From Candidatus Gastranaerophilales bacterium (GTDB taxonomy: Bacteria > Cyanobacteriota > Vampirovibrionia > Gastranaerophilales > Gastranaerophilaceae), in assembly GCA_023665105.1 (NCBI GenBank), contig JAMPEO010000002.1, forward strand, positions 1 to 35,302: DNA of 35,302 nucleotides. Reading direction: 5' to 3'. Below the pieces are notes generated by a model that was given only the letters and a program-made list of their open reading frames with translations, was not told the DNA's origin and did no database searches. The position numbers were made by a program, and so were the translations under genes. Of the stretch, positions 17,828-26,199 are shown piece after piece (positions within the stretch are counted from its first letter, which is position 1; each line of letters begins with the position of its first letter).

Positions 17828-19754
17828 TTAAGCGAATAACCTCGTATAAGTCTAAAGTATGTTCTTTACCTCTGATTTTTACATTTGATATTTTAACAAT
17901 ATCAACAATTCCTCTTACGTGTGCATAAGTTGAACTGCTTATAAGAAGATTTGTTTTATATATTTTATTGTTACCTTCAATTCTGCTTGCAAGGTTTACC
18001 ATATCGCCGATAACGGTATATTCCATACGTTTTTCTGAACCTATATTACCAACGAAAGCCTCACCTGTATTTATCCCAATACCGATTTCTATTTTTGGTT
18101 TTCCCTCTTCCAGCCATTTAGTCTGAAGTTCTTTTACCTTATCTAACATTTCGCAGGCACATTTTACTGCGTTTTTAGGGTGATTTTCATCTTGAATAGG
18201 CTCGCCAAATATTGCCATAACAGCATCACCGATAAATTTATTTATGACTCCGTTGTTTCTTGTTACAATAGGCTCTATTTCAGTAAAATATTCGTTTAAA
18301 ATCACAGAAACTTCATCTGCAGAAAGTTTTTCACTCATTGATGTGAAACCTCTTATATCGGCAAATAAAACTGTAACATTTGCTTTTTTCCCGCCAAGTT
18401 TTAATTCATCTATGTTTTTTACAACACTTTTCATAATGTCTTCTGAAATGTATTTACCCATAGCAGATTTTATTTTTTCTTTATTTCTGTCTTCAAGAAT
18501 ATACTTATGTGAATATGCAAAAATCATAGTAATTATTGTCATTGATATTGGAGTTATAGTATTGATTGCGTATCCGTGACGATATAGCAATGCACATAAT
18601 GTAATGTATGCAATAATAATAATTGATACTTCTGTTAAAGCAATGAATAATGTATGTTTTCTAATTATTATAAATGTAAGAAGCATTAGTGATAATGCAA
18701 AGAATACATTTTGCCAGTCCTGAAGTTCGTACATGAAGTATTTGTTCAAAATGTTATCTAATGTAGTTGCTTGAATATCAAGTCCAGAATGTTCGTTAGA
18801 TATAGGTGTTCTTTTTACATCAGCTAAGCCTGTTGCTGCTGCTTTTACATTAGCACCGATAAGAACAATTTTATTGTCAAATTCTGATGGGTCAACTAAT
18901 GGCTTTTGACCTAGTTTTAATTCTTTATAAGAATCCATAATATCTATGGCAGAGTACGTTTTATGCGAATACGAAGAAGATGACGGATTAGGTTGATAGA
19001 ATCTTAAATGAGAGAAAATCCCTTCATTTTCACGATTTGTAGGAATGTGTACCTTACTTTTATCGCCAATTATTTCTCTGTCTGTTATGCAAAAACCTTC
19101 ATTGTCATTTATATATGAAAATGCACGGAGAGCTAACGATGGATATATTGTCCCTTTATAATTGATTGCATTTATCGCAACACGCAGGTATCCGTCAGCT
19201 CCTCTTGCAGTGGTTATAGAACCTGCCATTTTTATAGAATCCAGATAAGCTTCAGGAAAAATAACTGCACTTTTGAATGGAAAATCATTTGCGTGTATAC
19301 GTAAATCATTTATATCAATAGCAAGTTTATTATGAAATTTTTTATCGTATTCTTCTCCAAACTTTTTATCATAATAAGGTCTTGCACTAAAGGTTGTTCC
19401 TACAACAAGGTTGTTCATTTGTTTTAGGCAATTAAAATATTCTCTGTCTGCTTGAATATCGTCATTTGAAGTTACAATGCTATCAGAGATAACAACTTTT
19501 GCTTTTGTGTATTCTCTGAAATAGTTATAAATTCCGCAATATAAATTACGTTTCCAAGGCCATCTGTGTCTGCCGATAGATTTATCATCAATTACAATTA
19601 GGACAATATTGTCACTCCCTGCTTTGTTCGCAGTGAATGTTTTAACCATATAATTATATGCTTTAGGTTCAAAAAATTCGTCAGTTGCCCAATAAGCAAG
19701 CCACAAAAATAAACCTATTGATAATAGCAATAATAAAAATTTTAAAAATCTCAT
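17820..19754 (-). CDS. Class III adenylate cyclase with CHASE2 sensor
   Basis: This 644-residue membrane receptor probably makes cAMP from ATP. It has one N-terminal span (about 4-24), an extracytoplasmic CHASE2 domain (about 30-345), three C-terminal spans (about 348-420) and a cytoplasmic cyclase domain (about 455-640). Metal ligands are in FADIRGFTSM (about 463-472) and IGDAVMAIFG (about 508). The lysine of NKFIGD and the aspartate of VIGDMVNLASR fit ATP rather than GTP specificity. CHASE2-cyclases are frequent in cyanobacteria. AAGAGG precedes the ATG. It is divergent from the aldolase gene and overlaps recG downstream. Confidence 0.9.
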   Translation of the reverse strand: MRFLKFLLLLLSIGLFLWLAYWATDEFFEPKAYNYMVKTFTANKAGSDNIVLIVIDDKSIGRHRWPWKRNLYCGIYNYFREYTKAKVVISDSIVTSNDDIQADREYFNCLKQMNNLVVGTTFSARPYYDKKFGEEYDKKFHNKLAIDINDLRIHANDFPFKSAVIFPEAYLDSIKMAGSITTARGADGYLRVAINAINYKGTIYPSLALRAFSYINDNEGFCITDREIIGDKSKVHIPTNRENEGIFSHLRFYQPNPSSSSYSHKTYSAIDIMDSYKELKLGQKPLVDPSEFDNKIVLIGANVKAAATGLADVKRTPISNEHSGLDIQATTLDNILNKYFMYELQDWQNVFFALSLMLLTFIIIRKHTLFIALTEVSIIIIAYITLCALLYRHGYAINTITPISMTIITMIFAYSHKYILEDRNKEKIKSAMGKYISEDIMKSVVKNIDELKLGGKKANVTVLFADIRGFTSMSEKLSADEVSVILNEYFTEIEPIVTRNNGVINKFIGDAVMAIFGEPIQDENHPKNAVKCACEMLDKVKELQTKWLEEGKPKIEIGIGINTGEAFVGNIGSEKRMEYTVIGDMVNLASRIEGNNKIYKTNLLISSSTYAHVRGIVDIVKISNVKIRGKEHTLDLYEVIRLIG

Positions 19755-19774
19755 AGCCTCAACCTCTTATTTTA

Positions 19775-19783
19775 TGATATAAT
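19775..19783 (+). promoter_or_regulatory. Extended -10 promoter for the aldolase-csaB operon
   Basis: TGATATAAT is a perfect extended -10 (TGnTATAAT) 23 bases before the ATG at 19807, inside the 52-base divergent spacer with the cyclase gene. No -35 is recognisable. The predicted leader is only about 15 bases and contains the AAAAGGA ribosome site. Confidence 0.5.
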
Positions 19784-19806
19784 AAATTCAGTAAAAAGGA
19801 CAGATT

Positions 19807-20418
19807 ATGAACAAAAATTTAATACAAATGTTATCAGAAGAGAAGTTATACCCGATAATCCGTCAAAAAGATGCATCAAAAGCTGAAGATATTGCTAATG
19901 CTCTTATTGATGGCGGTGTAAAGATTTTAGAAATCAATGTTGAAAATTCTAAAATATACGATGTTATATCGAATGTTTCAAAAAGAGCTACTGTTTGTGC
20001 GGGAAGTATAATAACTACTTGGCAGGCTAATGCAGCATTCAATGCGGGAGCAAAAATGTTTTCATCACCAATTTTTCAAATGAATATGGTGAAAATTTCC
20101 AAGAATATAGGTGTTCCGTTCATTGCCGGTGCAACAACTGCGAATGAAGCATACAATGCTTGGAAAGCAAGAATTCCAATGATAAAAATTTTCCCTACAA
20201 CAGCATTAGGCGGGGTGCAGTATATAGAAGATATACTTAGACAGATGCCTTTCCTTAATATTCTTCCTATGGGTAATATCAGAGTTGATGAAATATCGTC
20301 TTACTTGGAAGCAGGAGCTGTTGCAGTTGGTATTGGCAGAGATTTATGTGATTGTGACAATCTTAATGAAATTACTGCAAAAACAAAACAAATATTTGAG
20401 TCTATTAGAAACAAATAA
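19807..20418 (+). CDS. eda: KDPG/KHG-type class I aldolase
   Basis: This 203-residue protein is of the 2-dehydro-3-deoxy-phosphogluconate / 4-hydroxy-2-oxoglutarate aldolase family. The Schiff-base lysine is K127 in MIKIFPTTALGG. The catalytic glutamate is E42 in LEINVEN, and the AGSI segment (65-68) is the phosphate/carboxylate loop. Members cleave KDPG to pyruvate and glyceraldehyde 3-phosphate or act on related ketoacids. No Entner-Doudoroff dehydratase is nearby; instead csaB, whose product transfers a pyruvyl group, begins 12 bases downstream. The symbol reflects the family; substrate specificity is not proven. Confidence 0.85.
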   Translation: MNKNLIQMLSEEKLYPIIRQKDASKAEDIANALIDGGVKILEINVENSKIYDVISNVSKRATVCAGSIITTWQANAAFNAGAKMFSSPIFQMNMVKISKNIGVPFIAGATTANEAYNAWKARIPMIKIFPTTALGGVQYIEDILRQMPFLNILPMGNIRVDEISSYLEAGAVAVGIGRDLCDCDNLNEITAKTKQIFESIRNK

Positions 20419-20430
20419 ATTGAGGGCAGA

Positions 20431-21480
20431 ATGAAGAAAGTACTGATTTCCGGTTATTATGGGTTTGATAATTTTGGTGATGAAGCCATTCTCGGAATTT
20501 TATTAGATAAATTAAAAGATTGTCAGGTGACAGTGCTTACTGCTGACCCGAGAAAAACTTTTGATACTTATGGGATTCACACGGTTTATACTTTTTCATT
20601 AGATCATGTTTTGAAAGAAATTGCGGCTTGTGATGTTTTGATTTCCGGCGGTGGAAGTTTGCTTCAAAATGCTACAAGTTCAAAAAGCTTATGGTTTTAT
20701 TCAAGTATTATACAATTTGCATTACTAATGAAAAAGGAAGTTGTCATTTTCGCTCAAGGAATAGGACCTATCAAAGGTTGGTTTTCAACAATGTTAGTAA
20801 AAGGGCTTTTGAAAAAGTGCAAATATATTTCTGTTAGGGATGAAAACAGTCTTAAGTTGTTACAGAAATGGAAAATAAAAAATGCAAATCTTGTTTGTGA
20901 CCCGATGTATGGTTTAGAAGTTGTTCAGCCGGAAAGAACTTCTAAGATTGGTATTCAATTAAGAAGATTTGATACACTTACAGATGAATTGTTCGACAAA
21001 ATAGTTCAGCAGGTTAAATCAAGATATTATAATCGTGAAATAGAGTTATTATCGTTGCAGGATGAGATGGATGCAGGTATCTCACAGGTATTTATCAATA
21101 AGTTAAAACATGTTGATCCGAATATTAAAGTTAAACTTGTTACTGGTTTGAATAATGAGCAGATTATTAAGCGAATATCGGAATATGATTGTTTAGTTGC
21201 AATGCGTTTTCATGCTTGTCTTGTTGCTTTGAAATATGGTGTTAAAACTCTTGCAATAGCTTATGACCCTAAGGTTGAAACTTTAGCGAAAGATGCAGGA
21301 ATTCCATATTTAAATATGGAAAGCAAGAAAAATAATTATGAACAATTATTTAATGATATGGAAAATCTTTCACGCTGGAACTTGATGGAAGCTGCGAAAA
21401 ATAAAAAGTTTAGTTGGGAAAAAACAGGTATTTATGAGGTTAAAAAGGAAAAAGACCCTCGTAAAAGAAAAAGGAAATAA
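20431..21480 (+). CDS. csaB: Polysaccharide pyruvyl transferase CsaB
   Basis: CsaB adds a pyruvyl ketal from phosphoenolpyruvate to a cell-wall-linked polysaccharide, which then binds SLH-domain proteins. The 349-residue protein has the family start GYYGFDNFGDEAIL (8-21), the SGGGSLLQ glycine segment, FAQGIGPI, and the C-terminal catalytic region MRFHACLVALKYG. The C-terminus ends in a strongly basic tail (PRKRKRK). It follows the aldolase gene by 12 bases with a GAGG ribosome site and is probably cotranscribed. In cyanobacteria-like cells it would serve to attach SLH porins or S-layer proteins. Confidence 0.9.
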   Translation: MKKVLISGYYGFDNFGDEAILGILLDKLKDCQVTVLTADPRKTFDTYGIHTVYTFSLDHVLKEIAACDVLISGGGSLLQNATSSKSLWFYSSIIQFALLMKKEVVIFAQGIGPIKGWFSTMLVKGLLKKCKYISVRDENSLKLLQKWKIKNANLVCDPMYGLEVVQPERTSKIGIQLRRFDTLTDELFDKIVQQVKSRYYNREIELLSLQDEMDAGISQVFINKLKHVDPNIKVKLVTGLNNEQIIKRISEYDCLVAMRFHACLVALKYGVKTLAIAYDPKVETLAKDAGIPYLNMESKKNNYEQLFNDMENLSRWNLMEAAKNKKFSWEKTGIYEVKKEKDPRKRKRK

Positions 21481-21482
21481 AC

Positions 21483-21514
21483 AAGAAGCCTGTTGTTATT
21501 ACAACAGGCTTCTT
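21483..21514. terminator. Bidirectional terminator between csaB and the 171-residue gene
   Basis: A perfect 14-bp inverted repeat: AAGAAGCCTGTTGT (21483-21496), loop TATT, and its complement at 21501-21514. It starts three bases after the csaB stop and faces the convergent gene ending at 21534. It is GC-richer than its surroundings and can serve both strands. Confidence 0.8.
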
Positions 21515-21533
21515 AATATAAGTTTGTTTTATA

Positions 21534-22049
21534 TTACCCGAAGAGTCTTCCGAAGAATCCTTTTTTAGCGGTGTTCTTTATTGGTTTTGCGTCAGGAATC
21601 GGTTCATAAATTACATCTGAAGCAATTCCCTTTAATCCTTGTAAACCTTCTTCAATAGATTTTGTGTCATTCTTTTCGCTTAGTGAATCAATTTGTTTAG
21701 CAATATTTTTACCTAAATTTTCAGGACCTTTAGCAATAAATATAGAGTCACCCATTACGAAAGGAACAAATGCTGAAACGTTTTCTGCTTTAAGATGTAA
21801 TCTTGAATTGTTACCTTTTACTGTAAAGCTCATATCTGTAAATAGCATATTGTTTGGGGCATGTTGTAGAATATTTGATGTATATTCCAGAATTGTGTCT
21901 TCTCCTGCTTTTTCATTGGTAAGTATTTTTTCTTTGATAGCAGTTGAATTTAGTGCACTATTTAGTATATCTTTATTCCATTTGCTGGGGTGTGGTTTAA
22001 TTGTTACTGCTGTAAATTGGGGGCTGTTATAATTTGTATTAAAGTTCAT
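21534..22049 (-). CDS. Hypothetical protein with N-terminal PQFTA motif
   Basis: I do not recognise a domain in this 171-residue protein. The Asn-rich N-terminus contains PQFTA at 10-14, matching the recurrent motif of this window. The middle is a mixed helix/strand region (about 20-150), and the C-terminus has a short basic-hydrophobic end (KKGFFGRLFG). There is no signal peptide or membrane span. A strong AAGGAG site lies eight bases before the ATG. It follows the GNAT/JAB pair on the same strand by 83 bases, which may hold its own promoter. Confidence 0.6.
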   Translation of the reverse strand: MNFNTNYNSPQFTAVTIKPHPSKWNKDILNSALNSTAIKEKILTNEKAGEDTILEYTSNILQHAPNNMLFTDMSFTVKGNNSRLHLKAENVSAFVPFVMGDSIFIAKGPENLGKNIAKQIDSLSEKNDTKSIEEGLQGLKGIASDVIYEPIPDAKPIKNTAKKGFFGRLFG

Positions 22050-22132
22050 AATGTACTCCTTTTAGGGTTTACATATACTATAAATTATCTAAAAATATTT
22101 TTTGCTGATATATTACGCAATATTAACAATAA

Positions 22133-23035
22133 TTAGTTAAGATATGAGTAATTTGTTTCATATATTAAATTTATTTTTGGAGCAGTTTCTTTCCAAAAAT
22201 TATGTATACATTTAATTCCGTCTATAGAGGTTTGATACTCGATAATAACGTCTTCTTCTGTATATTTGGGACCTACATATATGCTATCGTTATCAATATA
22301 ATTATAGTTAAAAGGATTGTTCTTATTTTCTTCAGTTATTTCTCCTATTTGTTCCCATTTTTCCGGCATTTTTTCTTTTGATTCTTCTGTCAATCGGTTC
22401 CAAATTTCAGTTCCAAGTTCATATAATGTATCGTAGTCTAATGGTTCAAATTTATCTGTCTTTTTTAAGCTGGAGTATTCACCATCTTTATTGAGAGCTA
22501 TTTCTTCGTGTAACTTATCATTATTATTCAAAACTTTGAAATCAGAAAAACTTAATGGAGTTGTTAGTCCATCGTGATCTGGATGACCGTGAATAGAGGT
22601 ATAGTTATATCCAGGAATTTTTGTTTTTAACATATCAAAGAATAACAAATCTCCATAGACACTTTCTGAATCTCCTCGATATTCTCCTAATATGTCATTA
22701 TTTTTTCCAATATAAACCATATATTCTCTTGGATATGGTTTGTTTAATTCGTTAATTATCTTTTCTTTTGCGTATTCCATTGCATCAGTTCTGTTATCAA
22801 AGCTTGTTTGTTCAGATTCTACAATAGGTGAAAAATTAAAAGCATCGTATACCGTTTGAACAGCTGCACCTGTTCCTATAAAAAATCCTGCTGTTGCTAA
22901 ACATAATTTAGGCAGCAATCTTGATGAATGTTTTTGAGAATCATTTTCTTTATCTTTTGAATCAATCGGATTAGATGATTTTTTACCTGTAAAATATAAT
23001 GGTTGAATTGGTTGTAAAGAACTATTTATTTGCAT
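22133..23035 (-). CDS. JAB/JAMM-like putative metallopeptidase with membrane segment and LYFTG motif
   Basis: This is a 300-residue protein counted from the ATG at 23035, chosen because GAGGTG precedes it and the upstream in-frame GTG lies inside the previous gene. The N-terminus carries LYFTGK (13-18), then a charged linker and a hydrophobic span (about 43-63). The next part resembles RadC/JAB domains: a candidate catalytic E104 in REYMVYIG, ILGEYRGD, then H149-x-H151-P, followed after ten residues by S162-x-x-D165 (PLSFSDF). JAMM proteins usually have seven residues in that last gap, so a three-residue loop insertion is implied. The JAB assignment is inference. The start is one base after the GNAT stop. 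Confidence 0.55.
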   Translation of the reverse strand: MQINSSLQPIQPLYFTGKKSSNPIDSKDKENDSQKHSSRLLPKLCLATAGFFIGTGAAVQTVYDAFNFSPIVESEQTSFDNRTDAMEYAKEKIINELNKPYPREYMVYIGKNNDILGEYRGDSESVYGDLLFFDMLKTKIPGYNYTSIHGHPDHDGLTTPLSFSDFKVLNNNDKLHEEIALNKDGEYSSLKKTDKFEPLDYDTLYELGTEIWNRLTEESKEKMPEKWEQIGEITEENKNNPFNYNYIDNDSIYVGPKYTEEDVIIEYQTSIDGIKCIHNFWKETAPKINLIYETNYSYLN

Positions 23036-23036
23036 A

Positions 23037-23609
23037 TTACACCTCACAATCTAATATTAAATTGTTTGGTGCTTTTTCTTCATTGGTTACTATAAAACCG
23101 CATTTCTTGTAAAAAGGTACAGCATCTTGTACGGCTTGAACAGAGATAGGTTTATCATTATAGGTTTCTTTTATGTAGTTTATCATTGAGGAACCGACTT
23201 TTTTATAGTGTCTGTCACAATGGTTTTTAGAGTTGTTGTCGGGATCAACTTGAAGCCAGCTTATTTCATTTGTATCTTGGTTTAATTCAGAAAAAAGTAC
23301 TAAGCCTAGAATTTTGTCCGGATTTAAATGTTCATAATCATCTTTTTGTGTTGTGAGTGCGATATAATGTTCTTTATCAACAATATCATAGTTGCAACCT
23401 TTTACTGCATCCGAATATATATTAAAAGCGTATGAAATACCTCGTGTTTCCCACTCTCTTGCTGTATCAAAAAGACACTCTGTGTCATTATCATCATTAA
23501 TATCTAATTCAACCAATGCAGCTTGTTTATTTTCTGTAGTATTGTTAGGTTTGCATTGTTGGATAGATGTATTTTTTATAAAGTTGGCTGTAAAATTAAT
23601 GGGATACAT
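23037..23609 (-). CDS. GNAT-family acetyltransferase-like protein with INFTA motif
   Basis: This 190-residue protein begins with INFTA at 4-8. The body looks like a GNAT acyltransferase: a strand ILGLVLFSEL, then EISWLQVDPDN, an acetyl-CoA-binding helix start KVGSSMINYIKE and the C-terminal AVPFYKKCGF. The pyrophosphate-loop pattern (usually R/Q-x-x-G-x-G/A) is reduced to YKKVGS, so activity is likely but not certain. Its ribosome site is weak. The stop codon is separated by one base from the JAB-like gene, so the two are translationally coupled. It is divergent from the 5'-nucleotidase gene, with 84 AT-rich bases between. Confidence 0.68.
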   Translation of the reverse strand: MYPINFTANFIKNTSIQQCKPNNTTENKQAALVELDINDDNDTECLFDTAREWETRGISYAFNIYSDAVKGCNYDIVDKEHYIALTTQKDDYEHLNPDKILGLVLFSELNQDTNEISWLQVDPDNNSKNHCDRHYKKVGSSMINYIKETYNDKPISVQAVQDAVPFYKKCGFIVTNEEKAPNNLILDCEV

Positions 23610-23693
23610 ATTCTTTTTAAAACATCAAAAAATATTTTTTGCTATAAAAATAAAAAAATATGCAAAATTTATTTTTAGAAGTTTTATACTATT

Positions 23694-25193
23694 ATGATGT
23701 ATAGTATGGATAATAAATTTTCATTTACAGGTAAGACAAAAATTTTTGCAATTTCGGATTCTCATCAGGATACAAGAAAAACGCGTGCTTTTCTTTCCGA
23801 AGTTATAAATCGTTCCAAATCAGATGATAATATTTTATTATTAAATTGTGGAGATATGTTTAAAGGCATATATCCAAGAGAACTTGAAAGTGACAGCTAT
23901 ACAAAAACTAAGCAGTTAGCTCCAAATGTTGAGATTGTTTCTACTCTTGGCAATAATGATTTTGGTTTTAATAAAGAAAGTGTTGATTATCTTGTTGATA
24001 CAGTTAAAAACTTTACTAAAAAAGGTATTCACATGGTATGTGCAAACATATTTGAAACAGGAACCGGTAAACGTCCTGAATGGCTTAAACCTTATACAAC
24101 GGTTAACCGTGATGGTGATAAAACACTTGTTACAGGTTTTTGTATAAATAATATCAATACTCAACGATTTGGATTATATCCGAAAAAACAAGAAGAAGTT
24201 TTAGAAGAAATAAAAGGATATATTGAAAAAGAAAAACCTGATAATGTTATTGTTTTAAACCATGATTATATGTCCTCAAGTCTTTCTCTGCAAGAAGCAG
24301 CAGAAGAAAAAGGGGTTCATTTTGATGCAATTATAGGCGGTCATGACCACAATTATATTAAACCTGATGTAGAAAAACATATATTCTATCCTCAATCTTT
24401 CAGTGATTCAATGTATGAATTTGAACTAAATAAAGATGGGTCGGCAAAAACTTTAGAAAATTTGAAAGTTTTGAAGCAGGATGATGTTCATATATCAAAA
24501 GAGTTAGAAGCAGATTTGATACCATTCGAAAAAGAAACAGAACTTTTAGAAGACTTTGCACCAAGTATTTTAAATTTGGAAAAAAGATATTCTGAACCTT
24601 GTTCTATGGGAACATTTTTTGCTGATGAGATGAAAAATATGACAAATTCAGAAATTGCAATGTTTTCATCAGGGTTTATGATGAAACCTATTCCATATCA
24701 AGAGGCACCGCTTACAAATTACGATTTTAAGAAGCTTGTAATAGGTAATAATCCTATTCAAAAAGTTGAGTTGGGTGCTGAGGACTTGAAAGAGATTTTT
24801 GAACATAGTTATGAACTCAGAACTAAAGATATAGAAGCTAATTCACGATTCTTACAATGTTCTTCTAATCTTGGTGTAGAAGGTATATGTGATAAGAAAA
24901 ATGGTAAATTTATTGTTAATCAGCTTTATGTTGACGGACAACCATTGTTAGATGAAAATGGAAAAGCTTTGAATGGCGGGCAGAAAATCTCTTGCGCTAT
25001 AGATAGTTATATAGGTGGCGGCGGTCAAGGGTTTGAAATTTTAGATAGAACTTCAAAAGAAAATTGTGTATATGACAACAAAGAACTAACTATTGATAAT
25101 GTGTTCAGGCATGCACTCTCTGAAACTGCTTTGCAATTTACTAAGGGTGATAGCTATCCTAAATACAAAATAATTGAAGAAATTATAAATTAG
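23694..25193 (+). CDS. 5'-nucleotidase/UshA-like metallophosphatase with FSFTG motif and no signal peptide
   Basis: This 499-residue protein has the two-domain layout of UshA/CpdB enzymes. Metallophosphatase metal motifs are D22-x-H24, G53-D54, GNND (86-89), H190 and GGHDHN (215-220). The C-terminal 5'-nucleotidase domain (about 285-480) contains the substrate loop SYIGGGGQGFEIL. Such enzymes are normally exported by a Sec signal; here the N-terminus is only about ten residues with FSFTGK at 9-14. Three Met codons (residues 1, 2, 5) are possible starts. A TATACT box only five bases upstream suggests a leaderless message or use of residue 5. No ribosome site is visible. Confidence 0.85.
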   Translation: MMYSMDNKFSFTGKTKIFAISDSHQDTRKTRAFLSEVINRSKSDDNILLLNCGDMFKGIYPRELESDSYTKTKQLAPNVEIVSTLGNNDFGFNKESVDYLVDTVKNFTKKGIHMVCANIFETGTGKRPEWLKPYTTVNRDGDKTLVTGFCINNINTQRFGLYPKKQEEVLEEIKGYIEKEKPDNVIVLNHDYMSSSLSLQEAAEEKGVHFDAIIGGHDHNYIKPDVEKHIFYPQSFSDSMYEFELNKDGSAKTLENLKVLKQDDVHISKELEADLIPFEKETELLEDFAPSILNLEKRYSEPCSMGTFFADEMKNMTNSEIAMFSSGFMMKPIPYQEAPLTNYDFKKLVIGNNPIQKVELGAEDLKEIFEHSYELRTKDIEANSRFLQCSSNLGVEGICDKKNGKFIVNQLYVDGQPLLDENGKALNGGQKISCAIDSYIGGGGQGFEILDRTSKENCVYDNKELTIDNVFRHALSETALQFTKGDSYPKYKIIEEIIN

Positions 25194-25251
25194 ATTTTAG
25201 GATATTGATATACTTTTCTTTTCTTACTAAAATGAGCAAAAGGAGAGTTTT

Positions 25252-25731
25252 ATGATTAACCGTTTAAAAAATACATTAGAAGAGTTTAAGACATTTGCGA
25301 TGCGTGGCAATGTTATTGATATGGCTGTCGGTATCATTATTGGTGCTGCATTTGGAAAAATTGTTGACTCTATGGTGAAAGATATAATAATGCCTCCGTT
25401 AGGCTGGCTTATGGGAAAAGTAGATTTCGCAAATTTATATTTTACATTACCTAATTCTGATGGACATATTGTTTCATATCCGTCACTAGAAGCTGCTCAA
25501 TCAGCAGGTGCTGTTACCATCAATTATGGGTTATTTATCAATACATTGATAAGTTTTATTCTTGTGTCATTTTGTGTCTTTTTGCTAATAAAACTCATTA
25601 ACAAGCTTAGAGCTGCTGCAAAACTCGACTGTGAAAAAGAAGAAGTTATTGCAACTAAAGAATGCCCGAGGTGTTATTCAGTTATCGATAAACGAGCAAG
25701 TAAATGTCCTTGTTGTACTGCTGATATTTAA
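25252..25731 (+). CDS. mscL: Large-conductance mechanosensitive channel with C-terminal zinc ribbon
   Basis: MscL opens on membrane tension to release solutes during osmotic downshock. The 159-residue protein has the amphipathic N-helix, the pore helix TM1 with [20 protein letters not shown], a periplasmic loop and TM2 (about 90-115). The usual cytoplasmic helix is followed by a four-cysteine ribbon, CPRC near 138-141 and CPCC near 152-155. MscL versions with such ribbons exist in many bacteria. AAAGGAGAG precedes the ATG. Its TAA is immediately adjacent to the stop codon of the convergent gene. Confidence 0.95.
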   Translation: MINRLKNTLEEFKTFAMRGNVIDMAVGIIIGAAFGKIVDSMVKDIIMPPLGWLMGKVDFANLYFTLPNSDGHIVSYPSLEAAQSAGAVTINYGLFINTLISFILVSFCVFLLIKLINKLRAAAKLDCEKEEVIATKECPRCYSVIDKRASKCPCCTADI

Positions 25732-26118
25732 TTAACCTTTTATATCAAAAATCTTTTTTAAGGCATTCATGTTTTGGTGAATATTGTTTTGATTATCAGC
25801 TGCTTTCGCTGCGGCTTTCATTGAGTCAAGTATTCTTAAATCTTTTGGACCGTGATTACTGTAGTAAACTCTATTTCCAACAACTGCCATATATTCATCA
25901 AGGCAACCACTTGTTATACCTTGTTCGATTGGAACAGGATTGCTCTTTTGGCTTTCAACAATTTTTCCAATTTCAGTTACAAAATCTTTTCTTTCTTCAG
26001 GTTTTAACGACGCTACTGCTTCTTTCATTCTTTGTAAAACTTCAGGACTTGGTTTTTTAAATGCCATTCCGAATGAAGTTTGGTTTCTGTTATAAGCTGG
26101 TGTCATTGGGGTAATCAT
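25732..26118 (-). CDS. Hypothetical protein with N-terminal TSFGM motif
   Basis: This unrecognised 128-residue protein is likely soluble and helical. The N-terminus has a polar leader and TSFGMAFKK at 14-22, a looser version of the F-T-G motif. The body contains amphipathic helices (PEVLQRMKEAVASL, MKAAAKAADNQ). There is no signal peptide. A clean AGGAGA site lies eight bases before the ATG. It is convergent with mscL, with zero bases between stop codons (TAATTA), and lies 81 bases downstream of queF on the same strand. Confidence 0.6.
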   Translation of the reverse strand: MITPMTPAYNRNQTSFGMAFKKPSPEVLQRMKEAVASLKPEERKDFVTEIGKIVESQKSNPVPIEQGITSGCLDEYMAVVGNRVYYSNHGPKDLRILDSMKAAAKAADNQNNIHQNMNALKKIFDIKG

Positions 26119-26199
26119 ATTTTATCTCCTACTTTTAGTTCTACACAGTTTATATAAATACCCTCAAAATATTAATTGCCCTAAAATAGAAAAAACTTA

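Noticed and set aside
23036-23047. GTG start for the JAB-like gene inside the GNAT gene
   Set aside because: The ATG at 23035 has a much better ribosome site (GAGGTG) and avoids overlap.
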